Shown here in pieces: positions 49,735 to 58,032 of a stretch of 64,000 nt of DNA (position 1 is its first letter; each line of letters starts with the position of its first letter). The stretch is from CAZZEX01 sp964653285 (GTDB lineage Bacteria; Chloroflexota; Anaerolineae; B4-G1), in the NCBI GenBank assembly GCA_964653285.1, contig CAZZEX010000007.1:1-64000 (forward strand), in the 5' to 3' direction. The position numbers and the translations under genes are program-made. The notes below the pieces were generated by a model, which had not been told where the DNA came from, searched no databases, and saw only the letters and a list, made by a program, of their open reading frames with translations.

Positions 49735-50635
49735 AGTAGCCGGTGGTGCCCGCCCCGCCCAAAAGTTCTCCTTGCCGTACCTCTTGCCCGACCTCGACCA
49801 CGATCTCCGCCAGGTGCGCGTAGTAGGAGCGCCAGCCGTCGTCGTGTTCCACGATGACCAGGTTGCCGTAGCCCCCCCCCCACTCGGCGAAGACCACCAC
49901 CCCGTCCGCCACCGCGACGATGGGATCCCACATTCTGGCAGCGATGTCGAGGCCGATGTGACCGGGGTTGCGGGGATCATGAAAGGTCCAGCCGGAGATC
50001 GCGCGCCGCGCGGTGGGCCACTGAAACAGCCCTTGAGCGGCAGAGGCGGCGTGGTCGCTGGAGGCCGCTACGGTCAGCTGGACAGGAGGAGTCGCTCCGG
50101 GCGTGACCGGTGCGGGTGCATCTAAGAGGGTGAGCAAGAGGGAATACCGGCCCGGCGCACCCGAGGCCGGCACCACCTGTATACGGTAAAGGCCGGTGGT
50201 CGGCAGGTGCGGCTCGACCACATAGGGGAGCAGGAACACGGAGCCTGTCTCTTCCGCCAACACGGTCCCATCGGGCCCGATCAGGTGGACGGCCAGTTCA
50301 GCCTCCACACTGGAGCCGGAGCCGGGATAGAGCCACATTTCAATGGTGGCGGACTGCCCGGCGCGGCCCCGAAATCGCCATTCGTCCCCGGCCTCCGCAC
50401 CCAGTGTCCCCTCCACGGGCTCAGCGGGTACGAGCCAGGCGGCGGCCTGCGCCGGAACCTGCGTCTCGCCGGGAAGCGCCAGAGGCGACTCCATCCAGCC
50501 ACGCGCCAGAGACGGCTCCATCCAGCGGTGCGCCAGTCCCGCTCCGGTCAAGTAGGCCGCCGCCGCCAGCACGGCAGCCAGCGCCGCCCACATCAACAGC
50601 GAAAGGGGACCTTTCCTGCCCCCAGTTGGTTTCAT
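49661..50635 (-). CDS. M23-family peptidase, membrane-anchored
   Basis: 324 aa. N-terminal membrane segment (LSLLMWAALAAVLAAAAYL), a middle beta-rich domain (about 75-175, EWRFRGRAGQSATIEMWLYPGSGSSVEAELAVHLIG) and a C-terminal M23 domain with GHIGLDIAA and HLHFELRYHGRPVDPHIYLP. No LysM here, unlike the pair at 20143-22564. ATG 50635 has AAGGG 6 bases before it; GTG 50641 is also possible. The 3' end overlaps the miaB 3' end by 74 bases. It starts 10 bases after the phosphodiesterase stop and is probably cotranscribed. Confidence 0.88.
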   Translation of the reverse strand: MKPTGGRKGPLSLLMWAALAAVLAAAAYLTGAGLAHRWMEPSLARGWMESPLALPGETQVPAQAAAWLVPAEPVEGTLGAEAGDEWRFRGRAGQSATIEMWLYPGSGSSVEAELAVHLIGPDGTVLAEETGSVFLLPYVVEPHLPTTGLYRIQVVPASGAPGRYSLLLTLLDAPAPVTPGATPPVQLTVAASSDHAASAAQGLFQWPTARRAISGWTFHDPRNPGHIGLDIAARMWDPIVAVADGVVVFAEWGGGYGNLVIVEHDDGWRSYYAHLAEIVVEVGQEVRQGELLGGAGTTGYSTGPHLHFELRYHGRPVDPHIYLP

Positions 50636-50644
50636 CTCCACCCT

Positions 50645-52087
50645 TTACCGCTGCACAACCTTCCCCTGCATATCGGGAGGCACCGGAATCCCCATCAGGT
50701 CGAGTACCGTGGGGGCCACATCCATCAGTTGCAGCCCCTCCACGTACCGGCCGCCGTGGCCCCGGCGCGGGTCCCAGAGGACGAAGATGCCATGCTGTGC
50801 ATGGTTGGCGTCGTCTGGTCCGAGGTCATTCTCAAAGGTATAAATGTCGGGTAGGCCAAAAGAGCCCAGCGACCGCCAGCGCAGGTTGCCGAAGTAGACC
50901 ACCAGGTCGGGGGCCACGTTGCGCACCTCCCGGTACAGTTCCTCTGGCCTGAAGGCCACGGAGCCCATCGGCTTGCCCTCGTGGTCGGGCAGGGCCTCGA
51001 TCAGCTCCTTGAGCTGATCCCGTGCTTTCTCGTAGTCGCGGGCGGAGATTTTGCCCTGGGGTTCGCGCCCCTCCACATTCAGGAACACGCGGGCGTAGTA
51101 GCCCCCGGCCCCCCAGGCAGTCGTCTTCTCCCAGTCTACCTCCACCTTCTCGAAGGGAACCAGCCCTTCGTAGCGCGGCTCCTCTTTCAGCACGAGCAAT
51201 CCCTCCTGCCGGAGCCACTCGTTGACAGCAAAGCCCCCCTCCATTGCTTTCGCCCCATGGTCGGAGACGACCAGCACGACAGTGTCATCGTCCAGCATCC
51301 CCAGGATCTCGCCGATTTCCCGGTCCAGGTAACGGTAGTAATCCGGGATGGCGTCGAGATACGGGTTGCCCGGCTCGTGTTTAGGGTGAGAAGAGTCAAA
51401 GAACTTCCACATGCCGTGGTGGATGCGGTCCAGGCCGATCTCCACGAACATGAAGAAATTCCACGGCTTCTCGCGAAGCAGATACTTGATAACTGCGAAC
51501 CGCTTCTCGGTCATCTCCTGGATCTGCCGCAGGAGGTAGTCCTTATCCTCGGTGCGGAAGCGGGGCACGTCCACGTCATAGGGCCGGCCGTCCAACACCC
51601 GGTCAATCTCATAGCGCAGTTCGTGGGGATGCGTGTACTGTCGCTGGGTGCTGGGGGTGAGGAAACTGCTGATCAGGCTGCCCTTGAGCGGCTTGACGGG
51701 ATAGGTCTGCGGCACGCCGACGACGACGGAGGTCTTGCCAGCCTCGCTCAGGATGTCCCAGACGCGCTTTTCGTGGATGGCATTAGCGGTGGCGATGGTC
51801 ATGCGGTCGTAGGAATGGTCGGCCCGGTTGCGGAAGCCGTAGAAGCCCAGTGTGCCAGGGTCCTTGCTGGAGAGCATTGAGCACCAGGCCGGGACGGTGA
51901 TGCAAGGGATGGAACTGGAGAGCGGGCCGTACAGCCCCTCGTCAATGAGGCGGCTCAGGTTGGGGAGTTGATCTTTCAGCCCCAGGCTGCCCTCGCTGCT
52001 TCTGCGAAACAGTACTGCCGGTGGGGCACAGTCCAGCCCCACTACGAAAACCTTGCGATGTTCATGGCGTTTGAATAGTCTTAGCAT
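50645..52087 (-). CDS. Alkaline-phosphatase-superfamily phosphodiesterase
   Basis: 480 aa of the type I phosphodiesterase/nucleotide pyrophosphatase family. Metal and nucleophile sites: VFVVGLDCAPP (Asp), SSIPCITVPAWCSM (Thr nucleophile), MFVEIGLDRIHHGMW and VVSDHGAKAMEGGF (Asp, His). Substrate unknown; some relatives release sulfate or cleave nucleotides. ATG 52087 follows AAGGAG; a longer frame to 52144 lacks it. Encoded 74 bases after sat, and could share its transcript, so a link to sulfur metabolism is possible but unproven. Confidence 0.85.
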   Translation of the reverse strand: MLRLFKRHEHRKVFVVGLDCAPPAVLFRRSSEGSLGLKDQLPNLSRLIDEGLYGPLSSSIPCITVPAWCSMLSSKDPGTLGFYGFRNRADHSYDRMTIATANAIHEKRVWDILSEAGKTSVVVGVPQTYPVKPLKGSLISSFLTPSTQRQYTHPHELRYEIDRVLDGRPYDVDVPRFRTEDKDYLLRQIQEMTEKRFAVIKYLLREKPWNFFMFVEIGLDRIHHGMWKFFDSSHPKHEPGNPYLDAIPDYYRYLDREIGEILGMLDDDTVVLVVSDHGAKAMEGGFAVNEWLRQEGLLVLKEEPRYEGLVPFEKVEVDWEKTTAWGAGGYYARVFLNVEGREPQGKISARDYEKARDQLKELIEALPDHEGKPMGSVAFRPEELYREVRNVAPDLVVYFGNLRWRSLGSFGLPDIYTFENDLGPDDANHAQHGIFVLWDPRRGHGGRYVEGLQLMDVAPTVLDLMGIPVPPDMQGKVVQR

Positions 52088-52161
52088 AACTTGCTCCTTG
52101 ATAATCAGTGAGACGTGAAACGTGATTCGTAAGCCTTTCTTCACGCTTCACGTGTCACGCA

Positions 52162-53379
52162 TTATGCATCACTCCGGTGCTTCATCCCTTCCAACAATAC
52201 GCGGGTGACCTCGGGGCGAGTGAACTCTTCGGGGAGCGTCTCACCCCGCTCCAGCATCTCGCGCACCTGGGTGCCGCTCAGGAAGACCCAATCCTCCGGC
52301 CCGTGGGGGCAGGTCTTGACGGAGACGATCCCGCCACACTTCTTGCAGTAGAAGGCGTGCTCGAACCTGAAGGGGACGATGCCAATGTCCTCCGGCGGGA
52401 ACTGGTCGAAGATATTCTGGGCGTCGTATGTGCCATAGTACTTGCCCACGCCAGCATGGTCGCGCCCGACGATGAAGTGGGTGCAGCCGTAGTTCTTGCG
52501 GCAGAGAGCGTGGAAGATGGCCTCGCGGGGGCCGGCGTACCGCATAGCGGCAGGGAAGACGCCCAGGATGACCCGCTCGGCAGGGTAGTAATCGCGCAGG
52601 ATGGTCTGGTAGGAAGCGATGCGCACATCGGCAGGGATGTCGTCTTTCTTCGTCTCACCTACCAACGGGTGGAGGAACAGGCCGTCCACGATCTCCAATG
52701 CCGTCTTCTGGATGTACTCGTGGGCGCGGTGGATGGGGTTGCGGGTCTGGAAGCCGACGACGGAGCGCCAGCCTCGCCGGGCGAACATGCGCCGCGTCTG
52801 GGCCGGCGTGTGGCGCAGTTCGGGGAACTCGGTCTCGACAGCGCTGGGCCAGTCCACCAGCCAGACGTCGCCGCCCAGGAGGATGCCCCCCTGCCGGTAG
52901 ATGCGGGCCACACCAGGGTGAGCCTCCTCAGTGGTCCGGTAGACCTCGCGGGCTTCCCGCTCCTTGACCTGCTGGTTGTAGGGGTACTTATCGGCCACCT
53001 CCATCACCGCCAGGACTCGCTCTCCCCCTGGCCTGAGCCCTGTCGAAGGCTCACAGAGGGCCACCTCCTGCCCCTCTTGGATACGGTCACTCAGGTCCTG
53101 CTCCACGGCCAGGGTGACGGGGATGGACCAGACGAGACCGCTGTTCAGCCGCATCTCCTCGACGCAGCGGTCGTAGTCAGCCTTGCGCATGAAGCCGGTG
53201 AGGGGGCTGAAGGCACCGGTGGCCAAAAGTTCCAGGTCGGAGAGACCCATCCGGCCCAGCGGGACCTTGACCATCTGCTCGGCCCGCTCCCGCACCGCTT
53301 CCCGTACCTCACCGCGCAGTACGCGGTCCACTAGTACGCCCCCGTGGGGACGGATGACGTCGTAGTAAGGTTCGCTCAA
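52162..53379 (-). CDS. sat: Sulfate adenylyltransferase (ATP sulfurylase)
   Basis: 405-aa homo-oligomeric type. Makes APS from ATP and sulfate, or the reverse in sulfur oxidation or dissimilation. N-terminal PUA-like domain (LSDLELLATGAFSPLTGFM), active site QTRNPIHRAHEYIQ and GRDHAGVGKYYG, and the end FLSGTQVREML. A palindromic insert (53034-53053) adds EPSTGLRPGGE. It starts at TTG 53379 after AGGAG. A TACAAT box at 53431-53426 may be its -10. No APS reductase or kinase in the window. Confidence 0.95.
   Translation of the reverse strand: MSEPYYDVIRPHGGVLVDRVLRGEVREAVRERAEQMVKVPLGRMGLSDLELLATGAFSPLTGFMRKADYDRCVEEMRLNSGLVWSIPVTLAVEQDLSDRIQEGQEVALCEPSTGLRPGGERVLAVMEVADKYPYNQQVKEREAREVYRTTEEAHPGVARIYRQGGILLGGDVWLVDWPSAVETEFPELRHTPAQTRRMFARRGWRSVVGFQTRNPIHRAHEYIQKTALEIVDGLFLHPLVGETKKDDIPADVRIASYQTILRDYYPAERVILGVFPAAMRYAGPREAIFHALCRKNYGCTHFIVGRDHAGVGKYYGTYDAQNIFDQFPPEDIGIVPFRFEHAFYCKKCGGIVSVKTCPHGPEDWVFLSGTQVREMLERGETLPEEFTRPEVTRVLLEGMKHRSDA
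53034..53053. repeat. TGAGCC...GGCTCA palindrome inside sat
   Basis: TGAGCC (53034-53039) and GGCTCA (53048-53053) around CTGTCGAA. Same element type as in valS at 1191-1210. Confidence 0.8.
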
Positions 53380-53584
53380 TTGTTTGCTCCTTTGCTCTGT
53401 TTAGTTTCCAGCGTAGACGCCGAAAGATTGTACCACTTACCCAAGACAGCCTGCCACTTATACAAAGACAAGGCTGGATATCGGTTGAGTAATTTCAGTC
53501 CTGTTCCCATTCTGCGCACCGCAGAGGTGTGCAGGTCTTACAGCCTCACTCTCGCCCATTTACACCGGTCCGTCTGCGTTGATC

Positions 53585-54268
53585 TCAACGGTTTGCCCCA
53601 GTATCCCCAGGTACATGCTCCCTCACCTCTTTTCGCAGCCAGGCTAGCCAGGCATCCAGCCCTTCCCCGGTCTTGCAAGAGAGAGGAAAGAAGGCCAGGC
53701 CGGGGTTGAGCACCTCCACCCCCCGGCGGAAATAGCCCACGTCGAACTCGAAGGCCGCCAACACGTCCATCTTGTTCAACACCAGACCGTCCACACCCCG
53801 ATACATCGGCGGGTACTTGTAGGGCTTATCGTCCCCCTCCGGCACGCTGGCGATGAGGACACTGCGGTGCACTCCCAGTTTGAAACTGGCGGGGCAGATC
53901 AGGTTGCCTACGTTTTCGACGATGATCAGATCTAACTCCTCCAGCGGGAGTTGCGGCAGTGCCCTCTGGAGCATCGCCGCGTCCAGATGGCAGGCACCAC
54001 CGGTGTTGATCTGGACAGCGGGGATACCCATAGCGGCGATCTGGTCGGCGTCCAGCGTGGTAGCGATGTCGCCGTCCACCGCGCCGATGCGGAACTCCTC
54101 ACGCAGCGGTTCCACCGTGCGCGTGATAAGGCTGGTCTTACCGGCACCGGGGGAAGCCATTAAGTTGATGGCGAAGACCCTCACCGCATCCAGCCGGGCA
54201 CGGTTGGCGGCGGCCAACTGGTCGTTAGCGCTCAAAATCTGTTCGACGACGGGCACACGTACAGTCAT
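53585..54268 (-). CDS. hypB: Hydrogenase nickel incorporation protein HypB
   Basis: 227-aa GTPase for Ni insertion into [NiFe]-hydrogenase. Motifs: SPGAGKTSLI, GDIATTLDADQI, NTGGACHLDAAML, ENVGNLICP, GDDKPYKYP and NKMDV. It has no His-rich N-terminal tail. Located 6 bases after hypA. No hydrogenase structural genes in the window. Confidence 0.95.
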   Translation of the reverse strand: MTVRVPVVEQILSANDQLAAANRARLDAVRVFAINLMASPGAGKTSLITRTVEPLREEFRIGAVDGDIATTLDADQIAAMGIPAVQINTGGACHLDAAMLQRALPQLPLEELDLIIVENVGNLICPASFKLGVHRSVLIASVPEGDDKPYKYPPMYRGVDGLVLNKMDVLAAFEFDVGYFRRGVEVLNPGLAFFPLSCKTGEGLDAWLAWLRKEVREHVPGDTGANR

Positions 54269-54274
54269 ACGATC

Positions 54275-54616
54275 CTACTCCACCTCGATACTCTCCAGTC
54301 GGAAGTCATCGCCCCCAGCGGCGACGACCCGCTTCTCGCCACAGGCCGGGCAGGCGTAATCCCGACCGTTCAGGGGGAAAGTGTGGCCGCAGCCCAGGCA
54401 GCGCAGGATCCCCGGCACACGCTCAAAGTGCAACTCGGCCTCTTCAGCGATGGTCCCCTGGCTGATGATGTCCCAGTAGAATTGCACCGAGTCGTCCACA
54501 ATGCTCGTCAGTTCCCCGATGACCAGATTCAGCCGAGCGATGCGCCGGGCGCCGGCCCGCTCCGCGTGGCGCAGCGCAATCTCAAGCAGGCTCTGAGTAA
54601 TGGACAGTTCGTGCAT
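54275..54616 (-). CDS. hypA: Hydrogenase nickel-binding protein HypA
   Basis: 113 aa. Starts MHELSITQSLLEIA with the Ni-binding His2, and has the zinc site C-x2-C...C-x2-C (CLGCGHTF...CPACGEK). I chose ATG 54616 over ATG 54622 because the mature protein needs His at position 2. Expressed with hypB from the TATAAT promoter upstream. Confidence 0.95.
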   Translation of the reverse strand: MHELSITQSLLEIALRHAERAGARRIARLNLVIGELTSIVDDSVQFYWDIISQGTIAEEAELHFERVPGILRCLGCGHTFPLNGRDYACPACGEKRVVAAGGDDFRLESIEVE

Positions 54617-54929
54617 GGGCATCCATGCCCACCTGAGACCTCGGCGTGGGCTGGCAAGTTGTCGTCATTATACTTGAATCAATCGCAACGCACAAATGAG
54701 CGGCCGCCCTCACAGCCACGTAGGGACCATCTTGGTCCTGGCGCTCGAGCACACGTCGCCCAGATGGCGCTTGACGTGTCCCAGGGGACAGATGCAATGT
54801 TGCTCACCGCGCGCCGCGAGTCGATAGCGTGCGAGGGCGTAAGCCGGGTGGCTGAATGGCAGTCAGATGCAGCACAGCGCCCCGGTGTGGCCAGGCCCAC
54901 CGGGGGCTGTAGCGACAATTTGAGCAGCC
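54617..54929. other. 313-base region between hypA and the DRTGG gene
   Basis: Holds the hypAB promoter near 54667-54695. The rest is GC-rich and has no family match; minus-strand frames include one from 54918 to 54679 and another around 54797-54582 without recognisable motifs. It may contain gene debris. Confidence 0.4.
54667..54695 (-). promoter_or_regulatory. Promoter for hypAB
   Basis: On the minus strand: TTGTGC (54695-54690), 17-base spacer, TATAAT (54672-54667). The -10 box is perfect; the -35 is weak. Confidence 0.6.
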
Positions 54930-55274
54930 TCAGTCCACTCCAGGCACGCCCAATCCGGCCAACCTGGCGACGACGGTAAAAGTGGCACGTCCGGTAGTCA
55001 TGATACAGACACCGTGTTCGTTGGCCTTCTCCACGGTGCCAGGGTCAGGCCCTCGCCCCTCGGCGATAACGATGCCGGCCAGGTCAAGAAGAGAGGCCAC
55101 CGCGACGATATTGGGATGAGCCTGCAGTGTGATCCATAGGTTACCCTTCTGGGCCTTGGCTAGCGCGCAACTCAGGAGATCCGAAGCATATCCCCCGGTG
55201 ACCTCAGCATCTAACCCCTGCGGGGCGGTCCGAACCGTGAGTGCAGCAGCGGCGACGATCTCCTCGAGTTTCAT
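54930..55274 (-). CDS. DRTGG-domain protein (regulatory, second copy)
   Basis: 114 aa. It begins MKLEEIVAAAALTVRTAPQGLDAEVTGGYASDLLSCALAKAQKGNLWITLQAHPNIVAVASLLDLAGIVIAEG, the DRTGG pattern (GGYASDLLS) seen in small proteins near Fe-only hydrogenase and redox-regulator genes. Overlaps the CBS gene by 4 bases. The ligand is unknown. Confidence 0.8.
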   Translation of the reverse strand: MKLEEIVAAAALTVRTAPQGLDAEVTGGYASDLLSCALAKAQKGNLWITLQAHPNIVAVASLLDLAGIVIAEGRGPDPGTVEKANEHGVCIMTTGRATFTVVARLAGLGVPGVD

Positions 55275-56218
55275 CTCTCCCTCCCCATGTGCTCTCCCTT
55301 TTCGTCCACGTAAATGATGACCTCCAACTGTGTCCCCACACCGACGGCCGATTCCAGCTTCATCTGATCGGCACAGGATTTAATATTGGCCAGGTCCATC
55401 CCGGCACCGAACCCCATCTCACGCACCCACTCGGATGCGGTGGAGAAGCCGGGCTGCATAGCCTGCTCGATGTCGGGGATGCCCGGGCCGCCGTCAATGG
55501 CCTCAATATGGATCTGCTCCGGCCGCACCTCGGCCACAATCTCCCCCCCATCGGTATAGAGAACGATGTTGATCTCCGCCTCGTAGGTGGCGATGGCGAC
55601 GCGGCGGATCACGGGAGGAGCGATGCCCAGACGACTGAGTGTTGTCTTGAGGCTGCTGGAAGCCTCTCCCGCCGTGCTGAAGTCCTTGCCCATGACACGG
55701 TAGCCGAATACCAGAGCCGTCTCGTCAGCGACGATGTCCTCGAAGATGTGGCTGGCCCGATAGCGGTGAATCTCCTCCTCGCGATAGTCAATCTCCAGTT
55801 CTCTGAGCACAGCCCGCATGATGTCACCCTGAGTGACAATGCCCACCAATTCTTTGTGCCGGTTCACGACGGGAAAACGGCCACACCCAAAACGAGCAAA
55901 CTTGCCAACAGCATGGACAAGAGGCTCATCGGTATAGAGCGTCTTCACGCCGGGGGTCATCTTCTCGCCCACAGCAGCACCGATCTCCCCGTTCGCCAGC
56001 GCTTTGATGAGGTCTTCGATACTGACGATGCCCACCAACTGCCCGTCTTCCAGCACCGGCGTGCCTGAGATGCGGTGGGTGCGCAGAATCTCCCGGAACT
56101 CGGCCATCGTAGCCTGAGGAGTGACGGTGATCACCTCTCTGGTCATGGCGTGCTCGACCTTCAGTTCGTAGGTCAGTTCCTGGAGTTTAGTGACCTCTTT
56201 TTTCACATCCTTATCCAC
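55271..56218 (-). CDS. CBS-pair protein fused to an anti-sigma-type HATPase domain
   Basis: 315 aa. Two CBS domains (VEHAMTREVITVTPQATMAEFREILRTHRISGTPVLEDGQLVGIVSIEDL and EKMTPGVKTLYTDEPLVHAVGKFARFGCGRFPVVNRHKELVGIVTQGDIM) followed by a GHKL/HATPase domain (IEAIDGGPGIPDIEQAMQPGFSTASEWVREMGFGAGMDLANIKS...VGVGTQLEVIIYV). This is a nucleotide-sensing regulator found with DRTGG genes. It likely starts at GTG 56218 (AGAGGG upstream), overlapping the preceding gene by 8 bases; the ATG-initiated frame to 56317 overlaps that gene more. Confidence 0.85.
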   Translation of the reverse strand: MDKDVKKEVTKLQELTYELKVEHAMTREVITVTPQATMAEFREILRTHRISGTPVLEDGQLVGIVSIEDLIKALANGEIGAAVGEKMTPGVKTLYTDEPLVHAVGKFARFGCGRFPVVNRHKELVGIVTQGDIMRAVLRELEIDYREEEIHRYRASHIFEDIVADETALVFGYRVMGKDFSTAGEASSSLKTTLSRLGIAPPVIRRVAIATYEAEINIVLYTDGGEIVAEVRPEQIHIEAIDGGPGIPDIEQAMQPGFSTASEWVREMGFGAGMDLANIKSCADQMKLESAVGVGTQLEVIIYVDEKGEHMGRER

Positions 56219-56621
56219 CTGGCGCCCTCTGCTTGTTTTCGAAAGCCTGACGCCAGCGGCGCAGCGAGAGTTCGAAGAGGCCACAACCGGGGAGGCCCGC
56301 CTTGTAAAGCCGGCCACAAGTCTCGAACATGGTGTACTTGGAGGCCAACAGGGCGATGTCCTTCTCCTTGGCCAGGGCGATGGTCTCCGGCGGCGGCAAC
56401 TTCCCCCGCACGAAGACGATGACCTTGATGCCGACCATCTCCGTCGTGCGCACCACCTGAGGATTGGTCAGCCCCGTCATCAGGAGCGCGTCCTCGTGGG
56501 TGAAGGCCAGTACATCGCTCATCAGATCGGATCCGCATCCCATCTGTACTTCCTCATCCAGGTCAATGTTGCTAGAGATGACCTTGCCGTCTATGATTGA
56601 GAGGACCTCGCGTAATTTCAT
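56211..56621 (-). CDS. DRTGG-domain protein (first copy)
   Basis: 136 aa. MKLREVLSIIDGKVISSNIDLDEEVQMGCGSDLMSDVLAFTHEDALLMTGLTNPQVVRTTEMVGIKVIVFVRG with a Cys-containing C-terminus. Same family as the 114-aa gene downstream. ATG 56621 follows AAAGGAG. Forms a three-gene operon with the CBS-HATPase and second DRTGG genes. Confidence 0.85.
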   Translation of the reverse strand: MKLREVLSIIDGKVISSNIDLDEEVQMGCGSDLMSDVLAFTHEDALLMTGLTNPQVVRTTEMVGIKVIVFVRGKLPPPETIALAKEKDIALLASKYTMFETCGRLYKAGLPGCGLFELSLRRWRQAFENKQRAPGG

Positions 56622-56809
56622 ACGCTCCTTTCCAGCGTGAAGTATAGCACATTTTAGCCTCGTTGCCAACAGCGCGCCAGCGCACTGGCCCGAAGCGCTG
56701 GTGCCAGGCCGTCTCCTACCTGCACCGCCGTGAACAGGCGGTGCAGCCCGCCTCGCCTGATCAAAGCCGTAGTATGACGGTCTGGAGACCACCTTTTTCC
56801 AGTCTTCTT

Positions 56810-57085
56810 TCATTCCTGTACTCCTTCAGGCTGCGCACGCCGCACCTGCCAAAGCCCGACGGCCAGCCACACGGCCATACCCACCAGCCCTGTCATTCCG
56901 CCCAGCAACGGGTTGACATCGGGGAACAGCAACCGCCAGATGCCATACGCCTGGCCGTTGAACGCACCGTGAATCCAGCCCGCCAAAATCGAACTGCGAT
57001 TCCGCAGTGTCAACTCGTTGCTCCGCCATCTAACAACCGGCTCTACAGCCCGAGGTCGCTTGCCGGGAGCACAAAGCCGGTCCAA
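56810..57085 (-). pseudogene. CPBP-family intramembrane protease fragment
   Basis: The frame contains ILAGWIHGAFNGQAYGIWRLLFPDVNPLLGGMTGLVGMAVWLAVGLWQ, matching the C-terminal His motif and last membrane helices of CPBP (Abi) proteases. The N-terminal half, including the EExxxR motif, is absent. Confidence 0.6.
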
Positions 57086-57092
57086 TGGCTGC

Positions 57093-57440
57093 CTACCTTC
57101 CAGCGCTGAAGGAGAAGTGGATCACATCTTTCGGGCAGGTATCCACACAGTTCCCGCACAGGATGCACTCGTCGTTCTCCATGTATCCAGTGCGTGCCAT
57201 TTGATTGACATCCAGGCTCATCGGACAATTCTGGGTGCACCTTCCGCAATCAATGCACTCGTCCGGTTCGGCCTTCAAGCGCAGCGCCGGCCACTTGACC
57301 AGGTTCCGGATCTTGCGCCCGAGGATCATGAACGGGGCCATCCAGCAGATGGTATGGCAGCCTGCTCTCCGGCCAAAGACGACGGCCAGACCCAGGAACA
57401 GGGCGAGGGGGAAATTACGGAGAAGGTTCGTCCGTGTCAA
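57093..57440 (-). pseudogene. Truncated membrane-bound 4Fe-4S protein
   Basis: A hydrophobic segment (NFPLALFLGLAVVFGRRAGCHTICWMAPFMI) is followed by two complete 4Fe-4S motifs (CIDCGRCTQNCPMSLDV and CILCGNCVDTCPKDVIHF). NapH/YccM-like proteins have about four further membrane helices at the N-terminus; these are missing, and the upstream sequence belongs to a different fragment. Confidence 0.65.
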
Positions 57441-57613
57441 ACTGGGACATAGCGTGGGCGAACAGTGTTGAAAATGGCCAGGATGTCGCGCAACCCCTCG
57501 GCCACCTGGCGGCACCGTTCGACCTCCTCAAGCCGCTCCCGTTCCGCCTGGTAGAGGCGCGCGTTCTCGATGGCTACCGCGACCTGGTTAGCAAAAGTGT
57601 GGGCCAACTCTGC
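57437..57613 (-). pseudogene. GAF-domain fragment
   Basis: An open frame without start reads ELAHTFANQVAVAIENARLYQAERERLEEVERCRQVAEGLRDILAIFNTV, the C-terminal helix of a GAF domain plus a coiled-coil linker, as in sensor kinases. A TAG stands just upstream and TGA ends it at 57437. Confidence 0.65.
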
Positions 57614-57633
57614 CTATTGGGGCGTAAAATGAA

Positions 57634-57662
57634 CGTTACAAACCTGAAATGGTATTGTAACG
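57634..57662. promoter_or_regulatory. Perfect inverted repeat CGTTACAA-N13-TTGTAACG
   Basis: Arms at 57634-57641 and 57655-57662. Spacing and symmetry suit a dimeric regulator; it lies between the GAF fragment and the TATAAT at 57695. No regulator gene is adjacent. Confidence 0.4.
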
Positions 57663-57707
57663 GATATGAAACACTCAAGATGCCCATTTGGGGGTATAAT
57701 AAACACG

Positions 57708-57845
57708 CTTGATACTGGTTTCACGGCGGGACACGCCCAATTACGGGGGTCGGCCGTATCAAGTCTCCTCCTTTCATTTCTTGGCAGTGCCTGGGGGTCA
57801 GCCAACCCCGCCCTGGCGGGCTCCCAGGCACGCCGTCTTTTCTCC
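57708..57845 (+). ncRNA. Possible structured RNA
   Basis: A first domain is closed by CTTGATAC (57708-57715) and GTATCAAG (57756-57763) with an inner GGCGGGACACGCC hairpin. A second is closed by TGCCTGGG (57788-57795) and CCCAGGCA (57823-57830), followed by CGCCGTCTTTTCTCC, which resembles a terminator tail. TATAAT at 57695-57700 lies just upstream. No known RNA family is recognised. Confidence 0.3.
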
Positions 57846-57996
57846 CATCCACACCCTCACACTTCCATACTTCCCTGCTCCCCTGCTCCCCTGCTCCTCT
57901 GCCCCCTCGTTCCCCCCTCACCTCGTTACCTCGTCACTTTGTCATCCCATCATCCCGCCATTGGTCATTGATTATTTGTCGTTGGTCATTGTCCCC

Positions 57997-58025
57997 TTGC
58001 CTCCTGCCCCTTTCTCTGCTATCAT
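57997..58025 (+). promoter_or_regulatory. recD2 promoter, leaderless arrangement
   Basis: TTGCCT (57997-58002), 17-base spacer, TATCAT (58020-58025), then 7 bases to ATG 58033. Confidence 0.65.
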
Positions 58026-58032
58026 TCCTCCA

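Larger units (their letters stand above)
57614..58032. other. 419-base intergenic region before recD2
   Basis: Contains an 8-bp inverted repeat (57634-57662), a TATAAT (57695-57700), a possible structured RNA (57708-57845), a pyrimidine-rich stretch of CTGCTCCCCTG and CCTCGTTACCTCGTCAC words (57845-57960) and the recD2 promoter. Confidence 0.6.

Noticed and set aside
52177..53334. Plus-strand open frame (385 aa) opposite sat
   Set aside because: Antisense shadow of a complete ATP sulfurylase gene.
54835..54920. tRNA-like text (GCCGGGTGGCTGAATGGCAG)
   Set aside because: No acceptor stem, anticodon stem or T arm can be formed.
57709..58032. N-terminal extension of RecD2 by 108 residues
   Set aside because: The extension translates folded and pyrimidine-rich repeat DNA, and a promoter with a start-proximal -10 box precedes ATG 58033.
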